From the NCBI RefSeq assembly GCF_024435075.2, contig NZ_JAMZEG020000004.1, positions 426,466-490,465 of the forward strand: a stretch of 64,000 bases of DNA, in the 5' to 3' direction. The notes under the pieces were generated by a model. It was given only the letters and a program-made list of their open reading frames with translations. It did no database searches and was not told the DNA's origin. This DNA comes from Marinomonas maritima (GTDB lineage: Bacteria > Pseudomonadota > Gammaproteobacteria > Pseudomonadales > Marinomonadaceae). A program made the position numbers and the translations under genes. Positions 9,043 to 16,866 of this stretch are shown one piece after another (the stretch's first letter is position 1; each line of letters begins with the position of its first letter).

Positions 9043-10011
9043 TTAGTTAATACCTAGATCTTTTAGGTACTTATTCGCTACTTTTGCTGGTAGAGGTACA
9101 TAACCGTCTTTTACGACAACCTCTTGGCCCATTTTAGAAAGGACCATTTTAACAAACTCACGCTGCAATGGAGCAAGTGGCTTGTTAGGTGCTTTGTTTA
9201 CATAAACGTATAAGAAACGAGACAGAGGATATTTACCCGTTGCTGCGTTCTCAGAGGTTGCTTCAATAAAAGCGCCGCCTTCTTTCTTAGTCAATGCCAC
9301 GGCACGAACTGAAGACGTTTTGTAGCCAATACCAGAGTAACCAATACCGTTAAGAGAAGTAGAAACAGACTGAACAACAGACGCAGAACCTGGCTGCTCG
9401 TTTACGCTGTTTTTGAAGTCACCTTTGAAAAGTGCGTTTGATTTGAAGTAACCGTACGTACCAGACACTGAGTTACGGCCAAACAACTGAACATCACGGT
9501 TTGCCCAAGCACCCGTTAGACCAGCTTTACCCCAGTTAGTGATGTCTTCGCTGTGACCGCCCTTACGTGTAGAAGAGAAGATCGCATCCACTTCTGGAAG
9601 TGACAAACCTTTGATTGGGTTATCTTTATGTACGAAAACCGCTAGCGCATCGATTGCCACTGGGACTGCAGTTGGCTTGTAGCCATATTTTTTCTCAAAC
9701 GCTGCGATTTCTTTGTCTTTCATCATACGAGACATAGGACCGAAGTTTGATGTACCTTCCGTCAATGCTGGTGGCGCAGTAGAAGAGCCGGCCGCTTGAA
9801 TTTGAATGTTTACATTTGGGTATAGACGCTTAAAGTCTTCTGCCCACAATGTCATCAAGTTCGCTAGAGTATCAGAGCCAACACTTGAAATATTTCCTGA
9901 AACGCCGCTTGCCTTGTTGTAAGACATTAAATTTGAATCAACATCGGCAAAAGCGTTAAAAGAAACGCCTACTGCTGCTGTCATTGCTAAACCTGCAACT
10001 AGTTTTTTCAT
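9043..10011 (-). CDS. pstS: Phosphate-binding periplasmic protein PstS
   Basis: 322 residues. The chosen start is the ATG at 10011, which gives a signal peptide (MKKLVAGLAMTAAVGVSFNAFA, cleaved after A-F-A) and has GAGGT 7 bases upstream; the open frame extends 165 bases further but codes for nothing plausible. Mature protein shows the phosphate-binding GSDTLANL and AAGSSTAPPAL segments and G-R-N-S-V-S-G-T-Y-G-Y-F. It delivers phosphate to PstCAB. Preceded by a Pho box and followed by a terminator. Confidence 0.95.
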   Translation of the reverse strand: MKKLVAGLAMTAAVGVSFNAFADVDSNLMSYNKASGVSGNISSVGSDTLANLMTLWAEDFKRLYPNVNIQIQAAGSSTAPPALTEGTSNFGPMSRMMKDKEIAAFEKKYGYKPTAVPVAIDALAVFVHKDNPIKGLSLPEVDAIFSSTRKGGHSEDITNWGKAGLTGAWANRDVQLFGRNSVSGTYGYFKSNALFKGDFKNSVNEQPGSASVVQSVSTSLNGIGYSGIGYKTSSVRAVALTKKEGGAFIEATSENAATGKYPLSRFLYVYVNKAPNKPLAPLQREFVKMVLSKMGQEVVVKDGYVPLPAKVANKYLKDLGIN

Positions 10012-10093
10012 CACATAAACCTCAGTGGTTATAGTCAAATATTTATGAGCAAGTGCCCATAGCTCGTTCGATAGAGCTACTATAAAAAAGTCT

Positions 10094-10111
10094 TGTGACA
10101 AAAATGTTACA
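10094..10111 (-). promoter_or_regulatory. Pho box upstream of pstS
   Basis: Minus-strand TGTAACA-TTTT-TGTCACA, two PhoB half sites with 4-base spacing, 83 bases before the pstS ATG. It should make pstS phosphate-starvation inducible. Confidence 0.8.
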
Positions 10112-10187
10112 CAGTGAAATATTTCAAAAAAATTTAAGCAGTGATCTACTGCTAAAAGCTCACTTCCAAAAAACACCGGAAACCACC

Positions 10188-10358
10188 ATGCCTAAATTCA
10201 GCTATAACGAGCACTTTAGAATAATTCAAAGTTGGTCAGTAGGCGGTGCAGTACAGGAACACAGTATTGTCACTGATGAGGTTGAAAACGATTTTTCTGC
10301 ACAGCAAGACTTTATTCCTGAAAAATATAGTTCACGAAAAATGGCTTTGCTACGTTAG
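10188..10358 (+). CDS. Small hypothetical protein
   Basis: 56 codons starting ATG at 10188 (MPKFSYNEHFRI...), divergent from pstS and starting just beyond its Pho box. The composition is protein-like (polar, no stop-rich bias), but there is no strong ribosome site and I do not recognise the family. A longer version from an ATG at 10095 would overlap the Pho box. May be spurious. Confidence 0.3.
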   Translation: MPKFSYNEHFRIIQSWSVGGAVQEHSIVTDEVENDFSAQQDFIPEKYSSRKMALLR

Positions 10359-10654
10359 AATTATCTTGTAATTTAAGAGCCGAGAATCCTAGTTCTTTAT
10401 AAGGCCTGAGTTTGGTATCGCTTTTTCTGAGTAAGTTGCTTATATTAGTTGTTCATTTATAGGTCACCTTGCTAAATTGTGTGGGTACTTGAAACACATA
10501 AGGAACTGGTTATCTCTTCTATGACTATTATTGAGATGTAAGCTTCATGAAATGATTTGTTACCAATGTATTAACAGGTTTATTTTTTACATTATTTTCT
10601 GGATACTCCTGTGGAAAAAATTAAATTGGTTCACTTTATAGTTAGGAGGCTTTG
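10359..10654. other. AT-rich gap before the Kiwa-type genes
   Basis: No convincing gene. The base composition becomes distinctly AT-rich here, marking the left edge of the accessory island. The promoter of the next operon probably lies in the last 100 bases; a strong AGGAGG ribosome site is at 10644-10649. Confidence 0.5.
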
Positions 10655-11236
10655 ATGATACGCAGGAAGGTTGGATTATATGTTATTTCACTATGGCTTC
10701 TGTTTTTACTCGTAATTATCATAACGGTAAAAATTCCTTTTTGTTGGGGGGATAACTGTCATTTTATTGGATTTGATCAACTTAATACTGGAATAGTAAT
10801 ACCTATAATTTGTTCGGTTTGCTTGCTGTGGGGGATATACGAGTTCAAGCGTTTCAAGTTTGATATTGAGGGTTCGACTAATATTCCTTTTAAATTAGTT
10901 AAAGTTGAAAGTATTAATTATGAACACCTAACTTTTTTAGCTACATATATAATTCCATTAGTAACTTTTGACTTTGAAAGTGTTAGATATTTAATTGTAT
11001 TAACTCTATTATTAATTTTCATGGGCGTAATTTACATTAAAACAGATTTGTTTTATGCAAACCCCTCATTAGCTTTATTAGGATTTCATATTTATAAAGC
11101 TGATGGATTATTTAAGAATAATGATACTAGGGAAAATATTATTATTATCACGAGATCGAAGTTAAGTAAAAACGAACGAATATCATATATTAAACTCGAT
11201 GAAAGAATTTATTACGGAGCGATGATTAAATCATGA
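10655..11236 (+). CDS. kwaA: Membrane protein, probable Kiwa anti-phage component KwaA
   Basis: 193 residues from the ATG at 10655 (AGGAGG 5 bases upstream; a TTG three bases earlier is too close). Four hydrophobic segments are visible (about 5-26, 46-62, 92-107 and 112-129), followed by a C-terminal soluble tail. It overlaps the next gene by ATGA, and that gene resembles KwaB. In known Kiwa systems KwaA is a roughly 200-residue four-helix membrane protein that detects phage infection at the envelope and works with KwaB. The assignment rests mainly on the pairing, size and topology; I cannot confirm KwaA by sequence alone. AT-rich codon use suggests horizontal transfer. Confidence 0.65.
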   Translation: MIRRKVGLYVISLWLLFLLVIIITVKIPFCWGDNCHFIGFDQLNTGIVIPIICSVCLLWGIYEFKRFKFDIEGSTNIPFKLVKVESINYEHLTFLATYIIPLVTFDFESVRYLIVLTLLLIFMGVIYIKTDLFYANPSLALLGFHIYKADGLFKNNDTRENIIIITRSKLSKNERISYIKLDERIYYGAMIKS

Positions 11237-12198
11237 ATAAGGAAGAATTGAATACGAAGTTGAAATATCTTCAAGATAATATAGAACAGATTGAAGCTGT
11301 TGTTTACGTTCTGCTTAAAGGTGAAACAACTCCTAAAAAACTTGATATTAAATCGGATGATCTACCTAACATTAAAAAGATGTTTGTTGATAGTATAGGT
11401 AGTGAAATCATATCGAATACAGATGTTTCAGTCGTATTACTATCTACATCAGATGAAAGAAAGAATGTTATATATGAATATGACATTGAAGTTCCTGAAT
11501 CTCTCCAATGTTTGCAACATATTACTAGTTCAGATGATTATGAAATGTTTGATTTAGCTGATGATAATATTAACTCAGTAGTGGCAATGATTATCGAATT
11601 AGGTGATGAACAGAAGCAAGTTGTTTTGTTTAAAACAATGGCTCAGATTAATATTTATGGAAGATCGAGTTTTTTCTTAAAGAAATCTCCTCAAAGATTC
11701 GAGGAGTTAAAAGAAGAGTTTTTTCGGATAAGTCCTAACTTTCATTTACTCCAAGTTGATAATTCTTTATTAGTTTTAAGTTTAGATACGTTAGAAAAAT
11801 CATTTGGTTTTCAGGAAATAATAAAGAAGGAAGCTAAATTAGGTGTAGAGGCTATAGAAGCGATTTCTTTAGTAGAAAACCCTGAAACATTACATGAACT
11901 AATAGATAATGTAACAACAGCAAGAAAGCTCACTAAAGTAGCTAAAGCATCCCCTGTTCTAAAATCAGGAATTGAAAATGATAAAATAATTCAATTTTGT
12001 AAGTCTTTCCCAAGATTGAAAGGTAAAATAAAATTTAATGCAGATGGTGATAAAATACAACTTGATACAAAGGTGTCTAAAGCCCTTTTTATACAATTGT
12101 TAATGGATGATTTTCTGACATCAGAGTTAACAAAATTTCATTATACAAGTCTTGCTAAAGATGGTGCAGATGACAATGTTGCAGTTGAAGAGTCTTAA
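11233..12198 (+). CDS. kwaB: DUF4868-like protein, probable Kiwa effector KwaB
   Basis: 321-residue soluble protein. The pattern fits DUF4868/KwaB: a central beta-rich part with F-L-K-K-S-P-Q-R-F, the segment S-L-D-T-L-E-K-S-F-G-F-Q-E-I-I-K-K-E-A, a K-K/R-L-x-K-V-A-K-A-S-P-V-L stretch, then I-K-F-N-A-D-G-D-K-I-Q-L-D and a C-terminal L-L-M-D-D-F-L-T-S-E-L-T-x-x-x-Y-x-S-x-A-K. Known KwaB proteins are about 315 residues. In Kiwa, KwaB is the cytosolic partner of KwaA and interferes with phage DNA replication and late transcription. Translationally coupled to the membrane protein; a terminator follows 72 bases later. Confidence 0.72.
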   Translation: MNKEELNTKLKYLQDNIEQIEAVVYVLLKGETTPKKLDIKSDDLPNIKKMFVDSIGSEIISNTDVSVVLLSTSDERKNVIYEYDIEVPESLQCLQHITSSDDYEMFDLADDNINSVVAMIIELGDEQKQVVLFKTMAQINIYGRSSFFLKKSPQRFEELKEEFFRISPNFHLLQVDNSLLVLSLDTLEKSFGFQEIIKKEAKLGVEAIEAISLVENPETLHELIDNVTTARKLTKVAKASPVLKSGIENDKIIQFCKSFPRLKGKIKFNADGDKIQLDTKVSKALFIQLLMDDFLTSELTKFHYTSLAKDGADDNVAVEES

Positions 12199-12270
12199 CA
12201 TATACTCCCGTTAGAATTTTCTGCTAATCGACAGGGTAACTACGTACTTCTGTGCATAAACGTTCTCCGT

Positions 12271-12299
12271 AAAAGTGCCTCACAAATAGAGGCGCTTTT
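12271..12299 (+). terminator. Terminator of the Kiwa-type operon
   Basis: AAAAGTGCCTC / GAGGCGCTTTT stem with a 7-base loop, the 3' arm ending in TTTT. It closes the two-gene unit. Confidence 0.7.
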
Positions 12300-12708
12300 G
12301 CTCTATCACTATAAGTTTTAGTTGTTATATTGATGATTTAACGATTCCCCCGCAATATTCTTAAATGATTTTCTAGTTAGTTTTACCTCTGACATACAGT
12401 ACTTAACTAGGATCTCTGATTTATCCCTTTGATACTATGACTCTTTTTCATCCTCCACCATATACTCTGGGTCAAAGCCCTTTTTCATCAGTTTTTATTA
12501 CATTCATGAAGTGTCTTAAAGGAAGAAGGGGGTCGACCCTTTCGGAGCTTCGTGTATGGAAGCAAAAACACATCAAGGGTAAACAACATTTCGGCGAGGT
12601 AGGCGGTAGTTTCGAGGAGAAATGTTATTCGGTCGATGACAACAAAGGCTCAGTACAAAGAATAATCCCATCCTAACCTTGTATCTTTCTAAGTGAATTG
12701 CTTAGCTA
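12300..12708. other. Gap between the Kiwa-type operon and the IS element
   Basis: No supported gene. A 79-codon frame at 12437-12676 has low-complexity basic composition, no ribosome site and no recognisable motif, so it is not called. Confidence 0.5.
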
Positions 12709-13892
12709 GGGAACATGCCATCAAGCCAAACTGCGCGCCTTAACATTCTGAAAGCCCAATGGCAGTCAGTAATGTGGCTGGTTTATCACTTTTCTACCAC
12801 TAAACAAGATAATTGAACCTTGTTTAGTGGTTTGTAAACGGATTAACTCCTTGCGGCTCGGGTCATCTGGTCAACTCGAAACACGTTTGCAAGAGCAAAC
12901 AGCATGGCGAGCTTACTGTCATTTTTAGCCAACCCACGATAAATAGCTTTTCTAAAACCAAACTAACACTTGATGATTCTAAAGGGATGTTCGACTTTTG
13001 CTCGAATACTGGCTTTTATGTATTCCGTTCGGATGGGCTGTTTATTTTTCCTAGGGTGATTTTTTAAGGTTTTTATTTTGCTTGCCCTTCTTTTCGAAAA
13101 ATAGCTGCAATCAACCAGTCTGCTTTGACACCTTTTAACTCTTCTCTCTTTTGAGCGCCACGATAGCCAGAATCCGCCGAGACAAAACACTCTTCGCCAT
13201 GAAGAAGGTTCGCTGTTTCTGTGATGTCATGAACGTTGGCCGCCGTTGTACTCATGCTGTGAGTTAACCCCGTTCTAGCGTCAACACCAATATGGGCTTT
13301 TAAGCCAAAGAACCACTGCTTACCCTTTTGAGTTTGATGCATTTCAAGGTCTCTTTCTTTGGTTTTATTTTTCGTTGAGCTGGCCGCTTCAATAATAGTC
13401 GCATCCACAATGGTGCCTTCTTTGAGATAAATGCCTGCATCAGACAGCCATCGATTCACTTCTTTAAAAAGCTGGCGCGAGAGTTTGTGTTTTTCTAATA
13501 AGTGTCTGAAATTCATGATGGTCGTGTGATCAGGAATTGGGTTATCTAACGATAAGTCAGCAAATAAGCGCATGGACGTGATCTCATACAAGGCGTCCTC
13601 CATCGCTGGATCACTCATGTTGTACCAATGTTGCATGCAGTGAATGCGGAACATTGTTGATAGCTGATAAGGTCTTCTGCCATTCCCTGGTTTAGGATAA
13701 AACGGCTCAATAACCGCTTCTAGTTGATCCCAAGGCATCAACTCATTCATGCGAGAAAGGAAAATTTCCTTACGTGTTTTACGGCGTTTGTTGTTAAATT
13801 CGCTGTCGGCAAAGGTGAGTTGGAGTGACATGGTTGAGGCTCGAAGACTTAAAAAGAGATTGTCTCATGAGAGGGACTTATTCGCATGTTCC
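12709..13892 (-). mobile_element. Degenerate IS5-family insertion sequence
   Basis: About 1.18 kb. Imperfect terminal inverted repeats: GGGAACATGC at 12709-12718 and the complement of GCATGTTCC at 13884-13892. Flanking bases CTAG (left) and TTAG (right) fit the YTAR target typical of the family. It holds a broken transposase gene. A perfect 12-base inverted repeat (CCACTAAACAAG at 12797-12808, CTTGTTTAGTGG at 12819-12830) sits inside the end beyond the transposase stop and may be a terminator. The element separates the Kiwa-type genes from a nuclease gene. Confidence 0.8.
12843..13831 (-). pseudogene. IS5-family transposase, frameshifted and nonsense-mutated
   Basis: The first 250 codons (13831 down to about 13073) encode a normal IS5-type DDE transposase N-terminal part, with D-A-T-I-I-E-A (first Asp), L-K-A-H-I-G-V-D and V-S-A-D-S-G-Y-R-G (second Asp). 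Around 13080-13100 the coding continues in another frame (SKRRASKIKTLKNHPRKNK...) which carries the third acidic residue in A-S-I-R-A-K-V-E-H-P-F-R. That frame hits TAG after H-P-F-R-I-I-K-C where CAG is expected, and the remaining C-terminus (FGFRKAIYRGLAKND... to A-A-R-S) reads on to TAA at 12843. Two disabling changes mean it cannot move itself. Confidence 0.85.
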
Positions 13893-13903
13893 TTAGGTGT
13901 TTT

Positions 13904-14716
13904 TTAACTACAATTAAAAATCATGAGTTCAATTTTAATTTTCTTTTTATTATCATCTGCATTCATAAATAAATAGGAAACAGAAGTTTGTGTGTTTTCT
14001 TTTACAAGTGATGAATAACCTGAATGGGTCTTCATTGCTTCTTTAGATTTTTCTAGAATACTAGTGAAACCAGCATTGTGTTTATTAAAAATAATTAGGG
14101 CTACTTGCTCATCTCTCCACGTGACATACCTTTCAAGTAATTGATCAACTGCCTTAAGTAGTTCTTTTTCCCCATACCATATTTTGCATTCGGCAATAAA
14201 TACATTTTGCCCAATACTATCTTGGATTAACATATCTGTTTTTCCAATTTTATTAAATGTTTCACCTGTTGCAGTGTGGTTACGAGAAATTGAATTTAAG
14301 TGAGGCAAGAAAAAATCTCTAAACCCTTCTTCATCAAACTTAGAATAGAGGGATTTATATTTTTCTAGATTTAGACCAAAAACATTTATTTCGTTAATTA
14401 TTTGATCATAAGCTTTACTGCTAATTTTTGACAATAGATCGGCTTCAAAAATAGGATCTAAGGGCTGAGAAGTATAAAAGCTTTCCAATTGTATTTTTAC
14501 TTCCTCCTCAGTTTCTTCAGCTGAATAAAATTCAGATGGGTATATTGTTATATCTGTCCTTTTATTATCAGTTATATTCACTTTTGAAATCGATTGAATT
14601 TCTTGCAATAGCTTTTGAATAGTAGCTAAATGAGTATTATCTTTTAGCATTACTTTTAAGTAATCTTTATTGAACATATTTCTTTTTTCAATTATGTAAT
14701 TTGCCATAATGAACAT
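13904..14716 (-). CDS. Orphan PD-(D/E)XK nuclease-like protein
   Basis: About 270 residues, soluble. The central part has the nuclease core G-K-T-D-M-L-I...N-V-F-I-A-E-C-K-I-W, i.e. Asp followed about 15 residues later by E-x-K, then a Y-G-E-K-E-L-L-K-A-V-D-Q-L helix with W-R-D-E-Q-V-A-L-I-I-F-N. A preceding F-R-D-F-F-L-P-H-L-N segment also fits orphan restriction-endonuclease-like families. No methyltransferase neighbour is present, so it is not a classical restriction-modification system. Starts are possible at 14716 or 14707 (ATG), both with weak ribosome sites. Location next to the Kiwa-type pair and AT-rich composition suggest a defence role (inference). Confidence 0.65.
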   Translation of the reverse strand: MFIMANYIIEKRNMFNKDYLKVMLKDNTHLATIQKLLQEIQSISKVNITDNKRTDITIYPSEFYSAEETEEEVKIQLESFYTSQPLDPIFEADLLSKISSKAYDQIINEINVFGLNLEKYKSLYSKFDEEGFRDFFLPHLNSISRNHTATGETFNKIGKTDMLIQDSIGQNVFIAECKIWYGEKELLKAVDQLLERYVTWRDEQVALIIFNKHNAGFTSILEKSKEAMKTHSGYSSLVKENTQTSVSYLFMNADDNKKKIKIELMIFNCS

Positions 14717-14835
14717 CACTTTTTTAAGTTTTAGATAAAGGAAATTTTCTCTTAAATAATAATTAGCTTTTCAGGCTAAGATTTAGCTACGATAAACATT
14801 GGGACACCTAACACTTTGCTAAGCGGCAATAAAAT

Positions 14836-14881
14836 AGCTGGCTAAAATTAGCGAGGAACGAGCAAAAGCCAGCTGTTTTTT
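14836..14881. terminator. Hairpin between the nuclease gene and the small membrane protein gene
   Basis: AGCTGGCT (14836-14843) and AGCCAGCT (14867-14874) followed by GTTTTTT on the plus strand. Read on the minus strand it ends in ATTTTATTG and could terminate the gene ending at 14900. The loop contains GAGGAACGAG, a string that also occurs in the non-coding region near 16 kb. Confidence 0.5.
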
Positions 14882-14899
14882 GTCCGTTTGAGCAACTTG

Positions 14900-15382
14900 T
14901 TAGAGTTTTTTGCCCCAGCCTACTGTTATTAAGTTTCCACTTTCACTAATTTCATTGATTGTGAAAGCATATTCATTTCCATTAATACTGAATACATCAG
15001 AGTAACCTTGGTTCACAATAAGCTTATAAACATTGTTTTCGTTTGGCGCTACGCCTAACCTAATATCGGCATAAACATTATCATTTACACCGATATACAC
15101 ACGATCTAACAGCACCACTAGTTTTTTATCTGGAGACTCTTCATGGCTTCCTTTACCGATTGAAAATGTTGGTAATGTATTACTCGCGCTAACTTGCTCA
15201 CTACGCTCATTCATAAAACCAAAACCAGCGAGTACACATGTAACTAAAATTAGAGTATAAAACCCCATCAACATAGAGGTTCTAGGCACATCTCTTTTTT
15301 GCTCCGTATAAAGCAATTTTACAGCGATAATCATACCTGCTAGTCCAACACCTATAGAACCATACGATAAAAAACTTTCCAT
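14900..15382 (-). CDS. Small membrane protein, unknown function
   Basis: 160 residues. Two hydrophobic segments (about 7-25 and 38-56) are separated by a short charged loop, then a roughly 100-residue soluble domain with beta character (KLVVLLDRVYIGVNDNVYADI...). I do not recognise the family. The reading frame and composition look genuine. It belongs to the same AT-rich island as the nuclease and Kiwa-type genes; any link to defence is speculative. Confidence 0.55.
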   Translation of the reverse strand: MESFLSYGSIGVGLAGMIIAVKLLYTEQKRDVPRTSMLMGFYTLILVTCVLAGFGFMNERSEQVSASNTLPTFSIGKGSHEESPDKKLVVLLDRVYIGVNDNVYADIRLGVAPNENNVYKLIVNQGYSDVFSINGNEYAFTINEISESGNLITVGWGKKL

Positions 15383-15852
15383 TTTATTCCTTGTTAATTT
15401 ATTTAAATACGACTGAATTGAATACTAAAGCTCTAACATCTTTAATAGTGCGCATGCGCGTTTACACATTTGTAAAACTCTTTAAATATCCCTATAACTA
15501 ACTGAATTTTCAGTATTTTATAAAATTATTCATAAAGTCCAAAACTGGCTAAACGAGCGTGCGCGTTATTCCTTTTATCCCCAGCGTGTTATCTCTGCAC
15601 TGAAAATGCTTATCCATTGATATTAAAAGACTTTTTATTTATCTACCAGTATAAACGCGCAAAGCAGTGATTATTTTTTAGACAAAACGAGCATAAAATA
15701 GACGGGGTGAAAAATAACCTTTCTCTTAATTGTTTTTTCCTATGGTGAATTGATCACCTAAATTGAGGTGCCTTTAAAATCCGTTTGTTGTATTGAAATG
15801 ACGCTGTAAGCGCAAAGCAAAGCCGATGAGCGAGGTCAAACGATAGTGTCGA

Positions 15853-15884
15853 GCGAATGGGTTTGGTTGGCTCCAAAGGTATGG
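15853..15884 (+). repeat. 32-base direct repeat, copy 1
   Basis: Starts GCGAATGGGTTTGGTTGG and ends CTCCAAAGGTATGG; matches the second copy at 16066-16097 at 30 of 32 positions. Confidence 0.8.
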
Positions 15885-16065
15885 AGCAAAGCCCTTATGC
15901 ATTCCAACTCAGGAACGAGGATACGATTAATCTGCGATTGCGCACTCCTTTGATTGCCTGATTACGCCTCGTTCCTCGTCTAATCATGCCTACAAGAACC
16001 AAGAAAGAGTCCCATCGACTTGCAAAGGTTGAGTAGCAGAACATCAAGCCAATAACGTGAGCAAA

Positions 16066-16097
16066 GCGAATGGGGTTGGTTGGCTCCAAAAGTATGG
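16066..16097 (+). repeat. 32-base direct repeat, copy 2
   Basis: Starts GCGAATGGGGTTGGTTGG and ends CTCCAAAAGTATGG. Spacing to the first copy is 213 bases. Confidence 0.8.
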
Positions 16098-16305
16098 GAA
16101 CGAGGAAATCAGAAAAACCCTCCCCTTGTGAAGTAAAGGGAGGGAACGTAGTGCTTAAATCGTATGAACACCCTATTTCAGAGCTGTTTTATACGATAAA
16201 GGCGTCGAAGGCCTTATATGTAGGCGCCTGCAATATTCCCAAGCGTGACGTTATCCAATAGACTAGCCGTCCGGATTAAGTCCACTAGAGACACATCCGA
16301 TAATA

Positions 16306-16866
16306 ATGATTAAAACTGTGGGTACTTTAATGTTTAACAAACTGGTCTGTTCTGCTGAGGCCATTTCCTATTACACGGGGAAATGTGTTGCTTGGCTTAC
16401 GTTAGCGATGATGCTAATTACCTGTCTCATCGTACTGTTGCGCTATGGTTTCGACATCGGTTCTATCGCGCTACAAGAGTCTGTTCTTTATCTTCACGCG
16501 ATGGTTTTTATGCTGGGCGCGGCTTATACCTTTAAAGACGACGAACACGTTCGTGTTGATGTTTTTTATCGTGGTTTTTCTGCCTCTAAAAAAGCATGGG
16601 TCAATATCATTGGCGGTATCTTCTTTCTATTGCCCTTTACGCTTTATACCGCGTATTTAAGTATGGATTACGTGAGTGCGTCTTGGCGCGTATTCGAAAC
16701 GTCTCCAGAACCGGGTGGTTTGCCTTTTGTGTATCTATTAAAGACGCTGATTCCAATGATGATGATTAGTCTGATCATTCAAGGTACAGCGGATATTCTG
16801 AAAAATATTGGCGTTGTAAACGCGGCTCGCTCCCCCATTACTAGACACGCTAAAGGACAAAACTAA
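16306..16866 (+). CDS. TRAP transporter small permease (DctQ type)
   Basis: 186-residue inner-membrane protein with four hydrophobic segments (about 27-48, 60-80, 103-122 and 143-163), as in DctQ subunits. It helps couple the periplasmic binding protein to the large subunit in sodium-driven organic acid uptake. The ATG at 16306 has no clear ribosome site; an internal ATG at 16330 would also be possible. It shares its last base with the first base of the large subunit gene. No binding protein gene is adjacent; the nearest is on the other strand at 24.5 kb. Confidence 0.88.
   Translation: MIKTVGTLMFNKLVCSAEAISYYTGKCVAWLTLAMMLITCLIVLLRYGFDIGSIALQESVLYLHAMVFMLGAAYTFKDDEHVRVDVFYRGFSASKKAWVNIIGGIFFLLPFTLYTAYLSMDYVSASWRVFETSPEPGGLPFVYLLKTLIPMMMISLIIQGTADILKNIGVVNAARSPITRHAKGQN

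Larger units (their letters stand above)
15383..16305. other. Long non-coding region with short repeats
   Basis: About 920 bases with no supported gene. The first half is AT-rich; from about 15760 the composition shifts and holds a 32-base near-perfect direct repeat and several copies of the string GGAACGAGG or its complement (near 15911, 15972 and 16099). A 64-codon minus-strand frame at 15895-16089 overlaps the repeats and is not credible. Possibly remnants of a genus-specific intergenic repeat family. Confidence 0.5.

Noticed and set aside
12437..12676. 79-codon open frame between the Kiwa-type operon and the IS
   Set aside because: No ribosome site, low-complexity basic composition and no recognisable family.
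15895..16089. 64-codon minus-strand frame
   Set aside because: It overlaps the direct repeat and has no ribosome site or protein-like pattern.
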